12,221 nt of DNA from Bacteroidales bacterium UBA4318 (lineage in GTDB: Bacteria > Bacteroidota > Bacteroidia > Bacteroidales > UBA932): the NCBI GenBank assembly GCA_002393895.1, contig DGUE01000060.1, positions 1-12,221 of the forward strand, read 5' to 3'. The notes beneath the pieces are model-generated. The model was given only the letters and a program-made list of their open reading frames with translations. It made no database searches and was not told the origin of the DNA. Every line of letters begins with the position of its first letter. Position 1 is the stretch's first letter. Shown piece by piece: positions 5,721 to 12,221 of the stretch. The translations under genes and the position numbers were made by a program.

Positions 5721-7244
5721 ATGAAAAAATATATTGCATTATTTGCCGCAGCCATTCTTAGCCTGACTGCTTGCAACAAGGAATTCTTCGATGTTCAGAA
5801 CACCGGAACCCTCACTGGCTCCGATGCAGCTGAACTTGTCGAGCAGGATCCTAGTTTCCTCTCCTCCTATGTGAACGGTTTCTATTCCTGGATGGTCCAG
5901 TATGACACCGGTGGCGGCGGTCACCAGGACTTCGGTCACCTCGGAGTTGTTTACACCGTAGACATGATGGGTCAGGATATCGCCATCAACGGTTCCTGGA
6001 ACTGGGGTACCTACGATATCAACCACGACTATGGCGCAGAGCAGTGGGTCCGTCCTTATCAGCTCTGGAACTTCTACTATACCATGATCAAGAAGTGCAA
6101 CGAGGTCATCGACTTCTTTGGCGCTGAAGATCCTACGAATCCTATCCTTAGGGGTTATCTCGGACAGGCCTACGCTCTCCGTGTGTTCAGCTACTACTAT
6201 GTCATGCAGCTGTTCCAGGATACCGCAGTCGGCAACTATCCTTCCGCCACCTTCAACGCAGACGCTCCCGGCGTTCCTATCATCTACGCTGTGCGTGATG
6301 GCAAGAGCACTGAAGAAGTGGAAGCTGTTGCAGGACGTAACACCCTCAAGGTCGTCTGCGACGAAATCGAGAGGAATATCGCCCTTGCACTTCCTCTGCT
6401 GAAGGGCTACACCCGCGAAACCAAGAACGAGGTCAACTATCAGGTTGCCCAGGGCTTCGCCGCCCGTTACTATCTGCTCACCCAGCAGTGGGATAAGGCT
6501 ATCGCAGCCGCTGACGAGGCTATGGAGGGCTTCGACCTCATGGACAATGCCCGTCTGCATGCCGGTTTCATGGAAATCGAGGACAACGAGGTAATGTGGG
6601 GCTTCAACCACACCGCTGAGACCCAGACCACCTTCGCATCCTTCTTCTCCCACATGGGTAACGGTAACTACGGTTACGGCGGTGTAGGACAGAGTGTGCA
6701 TTGCATCGACGTAAGGCTTTACAATGCCATGGCTGTTTCCGACTATCGCAAGAGCCTGTTCAATGGCCCTGCCGGAGATCCCAGCGCAACCCGTGCAGGT
6801 GCTCAGCTTCCTTATGCCAACCGCAAGTTCGGCACCAACGCAGACTACCTGCAGGACTACACCTTCATGCGTAACGCCGAGATGTATCTCATCAAGGCTG
6901 AGGCTGAGGTCCGTTCCGGTGCCACCTGCACCGCTCTCCCTGCCCTCATGGCAAAGCGTGATCCTTCATGGAACAAGACTGCAGACCTCGCAGAGGTTCT
7001 CCTCCAGCGCCGCATAGAGCTCTGGGGCGAAGGCTTCGAGTATTTCGATCTTCGTCGTAATGCTATCGATGTTGTCCGCAAGTACGAAGGCACCAACCAC
7101 GCTACTCAGGGTCAGTACGACTTCCCTGCACACGCAAAGAGCTGGAACTTCCAGATTCCTCTGAGGGAACTGCAGAACAACGTCTACATCACCGAGGATG
7201 AGCAGAACGAGTGGGTCTCCGGTCCTGAAGAGAAGTTCGAGTAA
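5721..7244 (+). CDS. SusD/RagB-like surface nutrient-binding lipoprotein
   Basis: This is the partner of the preceding SusC-like barrel: an extracellular lipoprotein that caps the transporter and binds its cargo. The 507 residues begin with a lipoprotein signal whose lipobox LTAC places the lipidated cysteine at 18. It is followed by NKE, which resembles the K-plus-acidic export signal that sends Bacteroidota lipoproteins to the cell surface. Family features are the helical repeat region RGYLGQAYALRVFSYYYV (144-161) with the following QLFQD, and the C-terminal RRIELWGEGFEYFDLRR motif. Length is typical. The N-terminal third is Gly/Trp/Tyr-rich (GGGGHQDFGHLG, GSWNWGTYD), as expected for a ligand-facing surface. 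It lies 16 nt after the SusC stop and is clearly co-transcribed. Ligand specificity cannot be predicted from the sequence alone. Confidence 0.95.
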   Translation: MKKYIALFAAAILSLTACNKEFFDVQNTGTLTGSDAAELVEQDPSFLSSYVNGFYSWMVQYDTGGGGHQDFGHLGVVYTVDMMGQDIAINGSWNWGTYDINHDYGAEQWVRPYQLWNFYYTMIKKCNEVIDFFGAEDPTNPILRGYLGQAYALRVFSYYYVMQLFQDTAVGNYPSATFNADAPGVPIIYAVRDGKSTEEVEAVAGRNTLKVVCDEIERNIALALPLLKGYTRETKNEVNYQVAQGFAARYYLLTQQWDKAIAAADEAMEGFDLMDNARLHAGFMEIEDNEVMWGFNHTAETQTTFASFFSHMGNGNYGYGGVGQSVHCIDVRLYNAMAVSDYRKSLFNGPAGDPSATRAGAQLPYANRKFGTNADYLQDYTFMRNAEMYLIKAEAEVRSGATCTALPALMAKRDPSWNKTADLAEVLLQRRIELWGEGFEYFDLRRNAIDVVRKYEGTNHATQGQYDFPAHAKSWNFQIPLRELQNNVYITEDEQNEWVSGPEEKFE

Positions 7245-7251
7245 TATTATT

Positions 7252-7258
7252 AAAGGAG
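7252..7258 (+). promoter_or_regulatory. Shine-Dalgarno of the third lipoprotein gene
   Basis: AAAGGAG sits 7 nt before the ATG at 7266. Like the site before the susD-like gene, it is unusually strong for this phylum and supports the chosen start. Confidence 0.65.
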
Positions 7259-7265
7259 AATTATT

Positions 7266-8129
7266 ATGAAGAATATAATCAAATCCATTGCTTTGATTGC
7301 TGCCGCTTCTCTGATGCTCGCCTGCAACAAGGAAGCCCCCAGCAAGGCTGAAGTGGAAAGCGGTTTCACCCCCGTGAAGGTCACCCTCCCTACGATCACT
7401 CTCGCAGACAACATCGTTTGCGATGCCGTCAACGGCACAGCAGTCGTGTCTGTGACCATCAATAACCTCGATCCCACTCTGGATTCCCTTTCCGTTGGTG
7501 TTATCTCCAGCACGGACTCCACCTTCGCCACCAGCAAGTTTACTCCTATTGCAAATCCTGCTGATGGAACCGTGAACGCCATTGCCACTGTTGCTGCAAA
7601 CAAGACCTATTTCATCAAGGCCGTTGTAGCATGCACCGCCGGCTCCGCTTTCTCGGAAACAAAGAAAGTTGACGTTCCCGACATCCCCTTCTGGGCAAAA
7701 GTTCCTGGAGTTTATGCCGGACACGTTGTATCCGCTGCATATGGCGATGAATACGACAATGTGATCACCATTATCCAGAACCCTGCCGATAAAGAAAATT
7801 CTTGCTTTATCCAGCACCTCGAGCCTTACTACTACTCCAAGCATGCGAAGGATGGCTATCCCGACAACTATTACGTAGAGGCAGCTATCGACAATGACAA
7901 GAAGACCATTTCCGTGGCTGTTGGCGCGGATTATCACCACGGTACCGTACTTATCGCAGGTTTGAACAACGCCTCCATGAAGGCCGCAACAGGCTATGCC
8001 CCGCTGGTGTTCTCTGCAGTTGACGATGATACCCTCCTCATGGAGAACGCCTTCTACACCATGTCTGTAGGAGATTCCGGCCTTGCTCCGGAAGATGGTT
8101 ATAATGGTGGTGTGAAGTACAAACGCTAG
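7266..8129 (+). CDS. Surface lipoprotein in SusE position, function unknown
   Basis: I do not recognise a named family. The 287 residues start with a lipoprotein signal (lipobox LMLAC, cysteine 20), again followed by NKE, which suggests surface export. Residues about 36-138 look like a beta-sandwich of Ig or fibronectin-III type: alternating strands with the phrase KTYFIKAVVAC near the end, as in Fn3 domains. Residues about 142-287 form a second beta-rich domain beginning GVYAGHVVSAAYGDEYDNVITI, with many Tyr, Asp and His residues (EPYYYSKH, GADYHHGT). It might be a calycin-like or ligand-binding barrel, but this is a guess. It lies 21 nt after the SusD stop and before the operon terminator, where SusE/SusF-like or other surface-binding proteins commonly occur. 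An accessory binding role for the importer's cargo is therefore inferred. Confidence 0.85.
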   Translation: MKNIIKSIALIAAASLMLACNKEAPSKAEVESGFTPVKVTLPTITLADNIVCDAVNGTAVVSVTINNLDPTLDSLSVGVISSTDSTFATSKFTPIANPADGTVNAIATVAANKTYFIKAVVACTAGSAFSETKKVDVPDIPFWAKVPGVYAGHVVSAAYGDEYDNVITIIQNPADKENSCFIQHLEPYYYSKHAKDGYPDNYYVEAAIDNDKKTISVAVGADYHHGTVLIAGLNNASMKAATGYAPLVFSAVDDDTLLMENAFYTMSVGDSGLAPEDGYNGGVKYKR

Positions 8130-8150
8130 TATTATTTATCGACTCTACCC

Positions 8151-8184
8151 AAAGAGGCCGGTCTTTTTGGCCGGCCTCTTTTAT
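8151..8184 (+). terminator. Strong terminator after the susCD-lipoprotein operon
   Basis: AAAGAGGCCGG (8151-8161) pairs perfectly with CCGGCCTCTTT (8171-8181) around a 9-nt loop and runs into TTTTAT. The A/T ends make it usable from both sides. It begins 22 nt after the lipoprotein stop and ends only 11 nt before the next start codon. Confidence 0.9.
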
Positions 8185-8195
8185 CTTAAAAAACA

Positions 8196-9167
8196 ATGAA
8201 ACCGAGTTATCTGTTCCTGTCATTACTGCCGATATTGGCAATTTCAGCGGTATCCTGCGGGCCTAAGGGGCCTGAAAAGGAACCGGAACCCACAGTTCTT
8301 ACCATCAATCCGTCTTCCAAGACTTCGGAGTCCGGATTCGCCCACGACATTGTTTTCAAGGTCGTGTGCGACGGGGAGTTCGAGTCCAGCCTCGCTGAAG
8401 GCAGTTGGGCAAAGATCACCGAACGCAAGGAAGGCAACGGGGATGCAATCAACATCGTCGTGCATCTGGAAGACAATATGACCGAACAGAACCGCTCGGA
8501 AACCCTCACCGTAACTGCGGGTTCACTCAAGCAGGAGGCAAAGATAACCCAGCTCACGCTTGGAATCATGTTCCCCGAGGGAAAGCTTGAATTCGCAAGC
8601 ACTGCCCCGGTAGTTCAGAAGTGGAAGCTGCCTTCCGTCTGGAGTGTAAAGTGCTGCAACGCCGATGGCACGGCTGCCGACTGGTTCTCCGTATCCCCCA
8701 TGACCGGTCTTGCAGATACCGAAACCGAAGTCTCCATCGCTGCCAAGGTGCTCAACCTTTCGGAAAGCAGCCGCAGCGGCTACCTGGAGGTCAATCTCGG
8801 CGTAATCACGCTGAAGACGGAAATAGAGTTGAAACCCGTCGAGTACGGCAACGACTCCTTCGGCATCTTCAATTATGACGGAGCGGATGCGTCCATAGCC
8901 TATGAACCGCTGAAGGACCAGTATTCCCGCATCAAGGGCACGAACGGCGCCTTCCGCCTCATCAGCCCTGCCAGCGGCAATTTTCTGATAGTTAAGGGTT
9001 TGCCTACAGAAATGAACGTGGGGGACAATGTGTCCCTGGACATCTACCAGTCTTATACGGACGCGCTTCCCTACAATAGCCAGTACACCGCCAGCGTCTT
9101 CAAGACCAGCGCTGAAAAGGTCTGGATGGTGGCCGGCGGCACTATTTGCTTCGTGGTTCCTAAATGA
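8196..9167 (+). CDS. BACON-domain lipoprotein
   Basis: This 323-residue lipoprotein has the lipobox AVSC with the cysteine at 21, then a Pro/Glu linker (GPKGPEKEPEP). Residues about 33-119 match the BACON domain, an Ig-like fold common in Bacteroidota surface proteins. The pattern is WAKITERKEGNGDAINIVV, then NRSETLTVTAG and a closing KITQ strand. Residues about 120-213 look like a second, more diverged BACON repeat (WFSVSPMTG, SSRSGYLEVN). The last ~105 residues, from DSFGIFNYDG, I do not recognise. No acidic residues follow the cysteine closely, so surface export is less clear than for the two upstream lipoproteins. The stop overlaps the protease start by 4 nt, so the two proteins are probably made together. 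BACON domains are proposed to bind glycans or mucin, but some act only as spacers. Confidence 0.85.
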   Translation: MKPSYLFLSLLPILAISAVSCGPKGPEKEPEPTVLTINPSSKTSESGFAHDIVFKVVCDGEFESSLAEGSWAKITERKEGNGDAINIVVHLEDNMTEQNRSETLTVTAGSLKQEAKITQLTLGIMFPEGKLEFASTAPVVQKWKLPSVWSVKCCNADGTAADWFSVSPMTGLADTETEVSIAAKVLNLSESSRSGYLEVNLGVITLKTEIELKPVEYGNDSFGIFNYDGADASIAYEPLKDQYSRIKGTNGAFRLISPASGNFLIVKGLPTEMNVGDNVSLDIYQSYTDALPYNSQYTASVFKTSAEKVWMVAGGTICFVVPK

Positions 9168-11713
9168 TAATGACTATGAAAAAGGTTTTAGCATCTCTCT
9201 TTGCTCTTTTCCTGATGTCCGGCATCCTTTCATATGCGGTGCCCGCCTATCCTGGAACCATACAGTATCGCCAGCCGGACGGATCGGTCATATCTATCCG
9301 CATCCATGGCGATGAATTCTACCATTACACCACCTGCAATGGCCAGGTGGTAGCAAGAGACAAGGACGGCTTCTACCGTCCTGCACAGATGCCCGTGCGC
9401 AGTTCCTCGGGTCTGCGCGCTGCGCGCAGATCAGCAAAGGGGCTTGTGAGTGCGCCCCAGAAGAACTCTCTCAGCATAGGAGACAAGCGTTTCATAGTGA
9501 TGCTGATAGAATTCTCCGACCTTCCTTTCTCGGTGCCGGATGCCCAGAATGCGTTCCACCGCATGCTCAACCAAAAGGGCTATTCAGACAACGGAGGCAC
9601 AGGTTCGGTTTATGATTATTATTACGAAAACTCTTCGAAGAAGTTCAATCCCACTTATGATGTGATTGGCCCCGTAACCCTTACCAAGGGATATGCGGAG
9701 TATGGCGGCAACAAGGATAATGGCGACGACAAGGCTCCCCGCGAAGCTTTGATTGAAGCCTGCCGCATCGCCAGTTCCCAGGGGCTGTGCGACTTCTCCA
9801 ACTACGATAACGACCACGACGGCATAGTAGACAATATCTTTTTCTTTTACGCCGGACACAACGAAGCGGAGGGCGGCGGCGAGGACACCATCTGGCCGCA
9901 TGCCTGGTCTGTCGGCGGCACACAGCTGAACGGGGTGTATCTCGGCTCGTATGCCTGCACCTCCGAATACAAAGGCAGCACCGGGAACAACATGGCCGGC
10001 ATTGGCACATTCTGCCACGAATTCGGCCACGTGCTTGGTCTGCCGGACTTCTACGACGTAGACTACGAGGATAACGGCAGCGCCAATGATGTATACAGTT
10101 TCTCGCTGATGTGCAGCGGTTCCTACAACAATGCAGGGCGCACTCCTCCGTACCTGAGTTCCATGGAGAGGAAGATGCTCGACTGGGGAGAACTCGTTGA
10201 ATGGAATACGGCAGGCCCCAAGACCCTGCGTCCCGTATACGAAAACGTGGGTTACTTCACCCCGACTTCGGTCGACGGAGAATTCTTCCTGTATGAGGTG
10301 AGGGATGGCACCGGCTGGGATTCCCAGATAATTGCCAGGAGCGGCCAGCTGCCACCGACCGGCATGCTCGTCTACCATGTGGACCAGTCCGGAAATCTTG
10401 TCTCTGGCAAGACTGCCGCCAGCTTGTGGGGGACGAACAGCATCAACAATTACGCCGTCCATCCCTGCTATTACCTGGAGGTCCCCAATAACGGATACTA
10501 TGATTTCAACGACCTGGTGTATCCGGGCACCACGAATTCCGTCCGCTTCGAGGGCGTGGACTGGGCTGGCCTTCCCACCGGTTATGCACTTTCGGATATC
10601 GCATATGCCGACAGCCAGGTGACCCTGAACCTGTCCCTGCCCACATCCAAGGTGCTGGCGGGAACGGTGACGGACAGTAAGGGTAATCCCCTGAAGGGTG
10701 TGCAGGTGGAAGTGGCATCCAACAGCTCTTCCGGAGTACAGGCCCTCAGCGGGCGCCGCGTGATAAGCCAGAGGGACCTGCTCCGCGTATCCGGGTATTC
10801 TGCAGTCACCGACAAGGACGGATCATACGAGGTGAGCATCCCCTTCGATGCGGGTGTGGACTTTACCGTAAACTTTGTGCTGGATATGTACTGCACTGTC
10901 ACAAAGCAGGTTACGATTTCCAGAAGCACGGCCAGGCTGGATGCCGTGATGTATGATTATTCCGAGCTTATTCCCTCCAACCTGCAAAAATGCAGCGAAC
11001 CCAGCGGCAAGGCCCTGGGCTTCAATGAAGGAAACCCGCCGTACTCTGCCACAATCGCCGTCAAATTCACTGCAGCGGAGCTTGAAGGCCATGTCGGCTC
11101 GCAGATAAGCAAGATCAATTTCCTGATATTCGGGAACTCTGCCAAGCAGGTGGATGCTTTCGTGGACTTCGGCACGGAGAGGGTCCTGACCCGGAAGGTG
11201 GAGGATCCCAAGTTCAAGAGCATCAACAGCGTAGACGTGAGCGACGCCGGGCTCACCATCCCGGAGAATACCGACATATATATCGGATGTGCCGTACAAG
11301 ACATCGATGCCCAATACTGGATGGCTGTGGATGATTTCACGGGGGTCGAAGGTGGCGGCATGATCCGCAGCGGCTACTGCACCACTGGTGGCAGCAACTG
11401 GTTTGACAGCGGCTACAACTTCATCATAAACGCCAGCGTTTCCGCCAGACAGGCAAATTTCAGCAACATGGGCATCAAGGTTATCGCCAATCCCGGAAAG
11501 GGAAGTTATGCTGTAGGAAGCAACTTCGTGCTCTGCTTCGAGGATGCGGCCGCAGGCACCAAGCCCCAGAGCGTGACCTGGCATTACGACGGAGTTCCCG
11601 TGAGTGAGCCTTCCGTGATACTCGGCACCGCAGGCCGGCATGTCATCAAGGCCGTGATAGTTTACGACGACGGCAGCAGCGAAGAAACAGTGCAGGAGAT
11701 AGAAGTGAAATAG
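9164..11713 (+). CDS. Secreted M6-family (immune inhibitor A-like) metalloprotease, multidomain
   Basis: This 849-residue zinc protease should cleave proteins outside the cell. The motif HEFGHVLGLPD (285-295) gives the zinc ligands H285 and H289, the catalytic E286 and the third ligand D295, the HExxHxxGxxD form typical of M6. The preceding YDNDHDGIVDNIFFFYAGHNEA is also characteristic. A signal peptide covers about residues 1-28 and has no lipobox. Residues about 30-75 (YRQPDGSVISIRIHGDEFYH) look like the propeptide seen in this family. After the catalytic domain come a carboxypeptidase-regulatory-like sandwich (about 496-585, LAGTVTDSKGNPLKGV), a jelly-roll-like region (about 595-765) and a C-terminal PKD/Ig-like domain (about 770-849). 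No type IX sorting domain is evident. The start is either 9164 (ATGA overlap) or 9176 (MKKVLASLF, the cleaner signal peptide). It is translationally coupled to the BACON gene. Confidence 0.93.
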   Translation: MIMTMKKVLASLFALFLMSGILSYAVPAYPGTIQYRQPDGSVISIRIHGDEFYHYTTCNGQVVARDKDGFYRPAQMPVRSSSGLRAARRSAKGLVSAPQKNSLSIGDKRFIVMLIEFSDLPFSVPDAQNAFHRMLNQKGYSDNGGTGSVYDYYYENSSKKFNPTYDVIGPVTLTKGYAEYGGNKDNGDDKAPREALIEACRIASSQGLCDFSNYDNDHDGIVDNIFFFYAGHNEAEGGGEDTIWPHAWSVGGTQLNGVYLGSYACTSEYKGSTGNNMAGIGTFCHEFGHVLGLPDFYDVDYEDNGSANDVYSFSLMCSGSYNNAGRTPPYLSSMERKMLDWGELVEWNTAGPKTLRPVYENVGYFTPTSVDGEFFLYEVRDGTGWDSQIIARSGQLPPTGMLVYHVDQSGNLVSGKTAASLWGTNSINNYAVHPCYYLEVPNNGYYDFNDLVYPGTTNSVRFEGVDWAGLPTGYALSDIAYADSQVTLNLSLPTSKVLAGTVTDSKGNPLKGVQVEVASNSSSGVQALSGRRVISQRDLLRVSGYSAVTDKDGSYEVSIPFDAGVDFTVNFVLDMYCTVTKQVTISRSTARLDAVMYDYSELIPSNLQKCSEPSGKALGFNEGNPPYSATIAVKFTAAELEGHVGSQISKINFLIFGNSAKQVDAFVDFGTERVLTRKVEDPKFKSINSVDVSDAGLTIPENTDIYIGCAVQDIDAQYWMAVDDFTGVEGGGMIRSGYCTTGGSNWFDSGYNFIINASVSARQANFSNMGIKVIANPGKGSYAVGSNFVLCFEDAAAGTKPQSVTWHYDGVPVSEPSVILGTAGRHVIKAVIVYDDGSSEETVQEIEVK

Positions 11714-11733
11714 ACATCTGAGCACATATCGAA

Positions 11734-11778
11734 AAAAAGCAGTATCTTTGTAGGATTGTACTTTAGATACTGCTTTTT
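11734..11778 (+). terminator. Terminator after the protease gene
   Basis: AAAAAGCAGTATCT (11734-11747) pairs perfectly over 14 bp with AGATACTGCTTTTT (11765-11778) around a 17-nt loop. The 3' arm ends in five T. It closes the BACON-protease transcript 20 nt after the stop codon. Confidence 0.85.
11743..11750 (+). promoter_or_regulatory. Bacteroidota -7 promoter element for alaS
   Basis: TATCTTTG matches the TAnnTTTG element of the Bacteroidota primary sigma factor exactly. No good TTTG lies at the usual upstream distance; TCTG at 11717-11720 is the nearest, at 22 nt. Initiation would fall near 11757, inside the terminator loop, giving a leader of about 25 nt for alaS. Confidence 0.65.
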
Positions 11779-11781
11779 ATT

Positions 11782-12221
11782 ATGATGACTTCCAAGGAAA
11801 TACGTCAGAAATTTCTAGACTTTTTCGAGTCGAAGGGGCATAGCGTCGTCCCCTCCGCTCCGATGGTGGTGAAGAACGACCCGACCCTGATGTTCACGAA
11901 CGCCGGCATGAACCAGTTCAAAGACATCTTCCTCGGCAACTCCACTCCCAAGATGAAGCGTGCGGCCGACAGCCAGAAGTGCCTCCGCGTGAGCGGCAAG
12001 CACAACGACCTCGAAGAAGTAGGCCACGATACATATCACCACACAATGTTCGAGATGCTCGGCAACTGGAGCTTCGGCGATTACTTCAAGACAGAGGCGA
12101 TCGACTGGGCATGGGAACTGCTCACCGAGGTCTACGGCATCAATCCCGAGCTTCTCTATGCGACCGTGTTTGAAGGCAGCGCCGAAGACGGCACGGCCCT
12201 CGACGAGGAAGCCCGCCAGGC
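11782..12221 (+). CDS. alaS: Alanyl-tRNA synthetase, N-terminal part (3' end outside window)
   Basis: This is the start of the class II synthetase that charges tRNA-Ala in the cytoplasm. The 146 residues in view belong to the aminoacylation domain: [17 protein letters not shown], then [20 protein letters not shown], then [18 protein letters not shown] (class II motif 2 region) and [13 protein letters not shown], all characteristic of AlaS. The frame stays open to the window edge. The start is ATG at 11782 or the adjacent ATG at 11785; no Shine-Dalgarno is visible. It sits 4 nt after the terminator and appears to have its own promoter inside that hairpin, so it is independent of the protease genes. 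Confidence 0.97.
   Translation, partial: MMTSKEIRQKFLDFFESKGHSVVPSAPMVVKNDPTLMFTNAGMNQFKDIFLGNSTPKMKRAADSQKCLRVSGKHNDLEEVGHDTYHHTMFEMLGNWSFGDYFKTEAIDWAWELLTEVYGINPELLYATVFEGSAEDGTALDEEARQ

Noticed and set aside
5739..6701. 320-codon minus-strand frame opposite the SusD-like gene
   Set aside because: The sense-strand gene has a full lipoprotein signal and SusD motifs. The antisense frame is a by-product of its codon bias.
9584..10462. Long minus-strand open frame opposite the M6 protease (and a similar one at 10823-11725)
   Set aside because: These are mirror frames of a well-supported protease gene. The predicted proteins show no recognisable domain and no upstream signals.

Overview
The window looks like a chromosomal piece of a Bacteroidales-type member of the Bacteroidota. 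The evidence is a SusC/SusD outer-membrane pair, a BACON-domain lipoprotein, several lipoproteins beginning with a CNKE surface-export-like start, an exact TAnnTTTG promoter element before alaS, and the atpA-atpG order typical of this phylum's ATP synthase operon. All recognisable genes lie on the + strand. No tRNA, rRNA, CRISPR array, transposase or integrase was seen.

Layout. (1) 1-2220: the 3' end of the ATP synthase operon, with the C-terminal part of atpA, complete atpG, and a thiamine pyrophosphokinase gene (thiN) overlapping the atpG stop by 4 nt. A hairpin with a T-run closes this unit. (2) 2221-2557: an AT-rich, structure-rich gap before the next operon. (3) 2558-8129: a SusC-like TonB-dependent transporter, a SusD-like surface lipoprotein and a third lipoprotein in the SusE position, closed by a strong terminator. 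(4) 8196-11713: a BACON-domain lipoprotein overlapping (ATGA) a secreted M6-family metalloprotease with accessory domains. (5) 11734-12221: a terminator whose stem contains a Bacteroidota -7 element, then the 5' part of alaS.

How it fits together. Regions 3 and 4 read as a nutrient-acquisition locus. A surface protease and binding lipoproteins sit beside a SusCD importer, and there is no glycoside hydrolase in view. I infer peptide or glycopeptide harvesting rather than a classical polysaccharide utilisation locus; the substrate cannot be read from the sequence.

The most unusual signal is inside the essential housekeeping gene atpG. Two unrelated long quasi-palindromes (668-831 and 1199-1322) sit in frame in the coding sequence and enlarge the gamma subunit to 346 residues, against roughly 290 usually. 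They resemble in principle the palindromic elements described inside Rickettsia genes. In the first, the right arm looks like an inverted, diverged copy of the native atpG sequence in the left arm, and flipping the 126 bp between the outer arms would leave the reading frame open.
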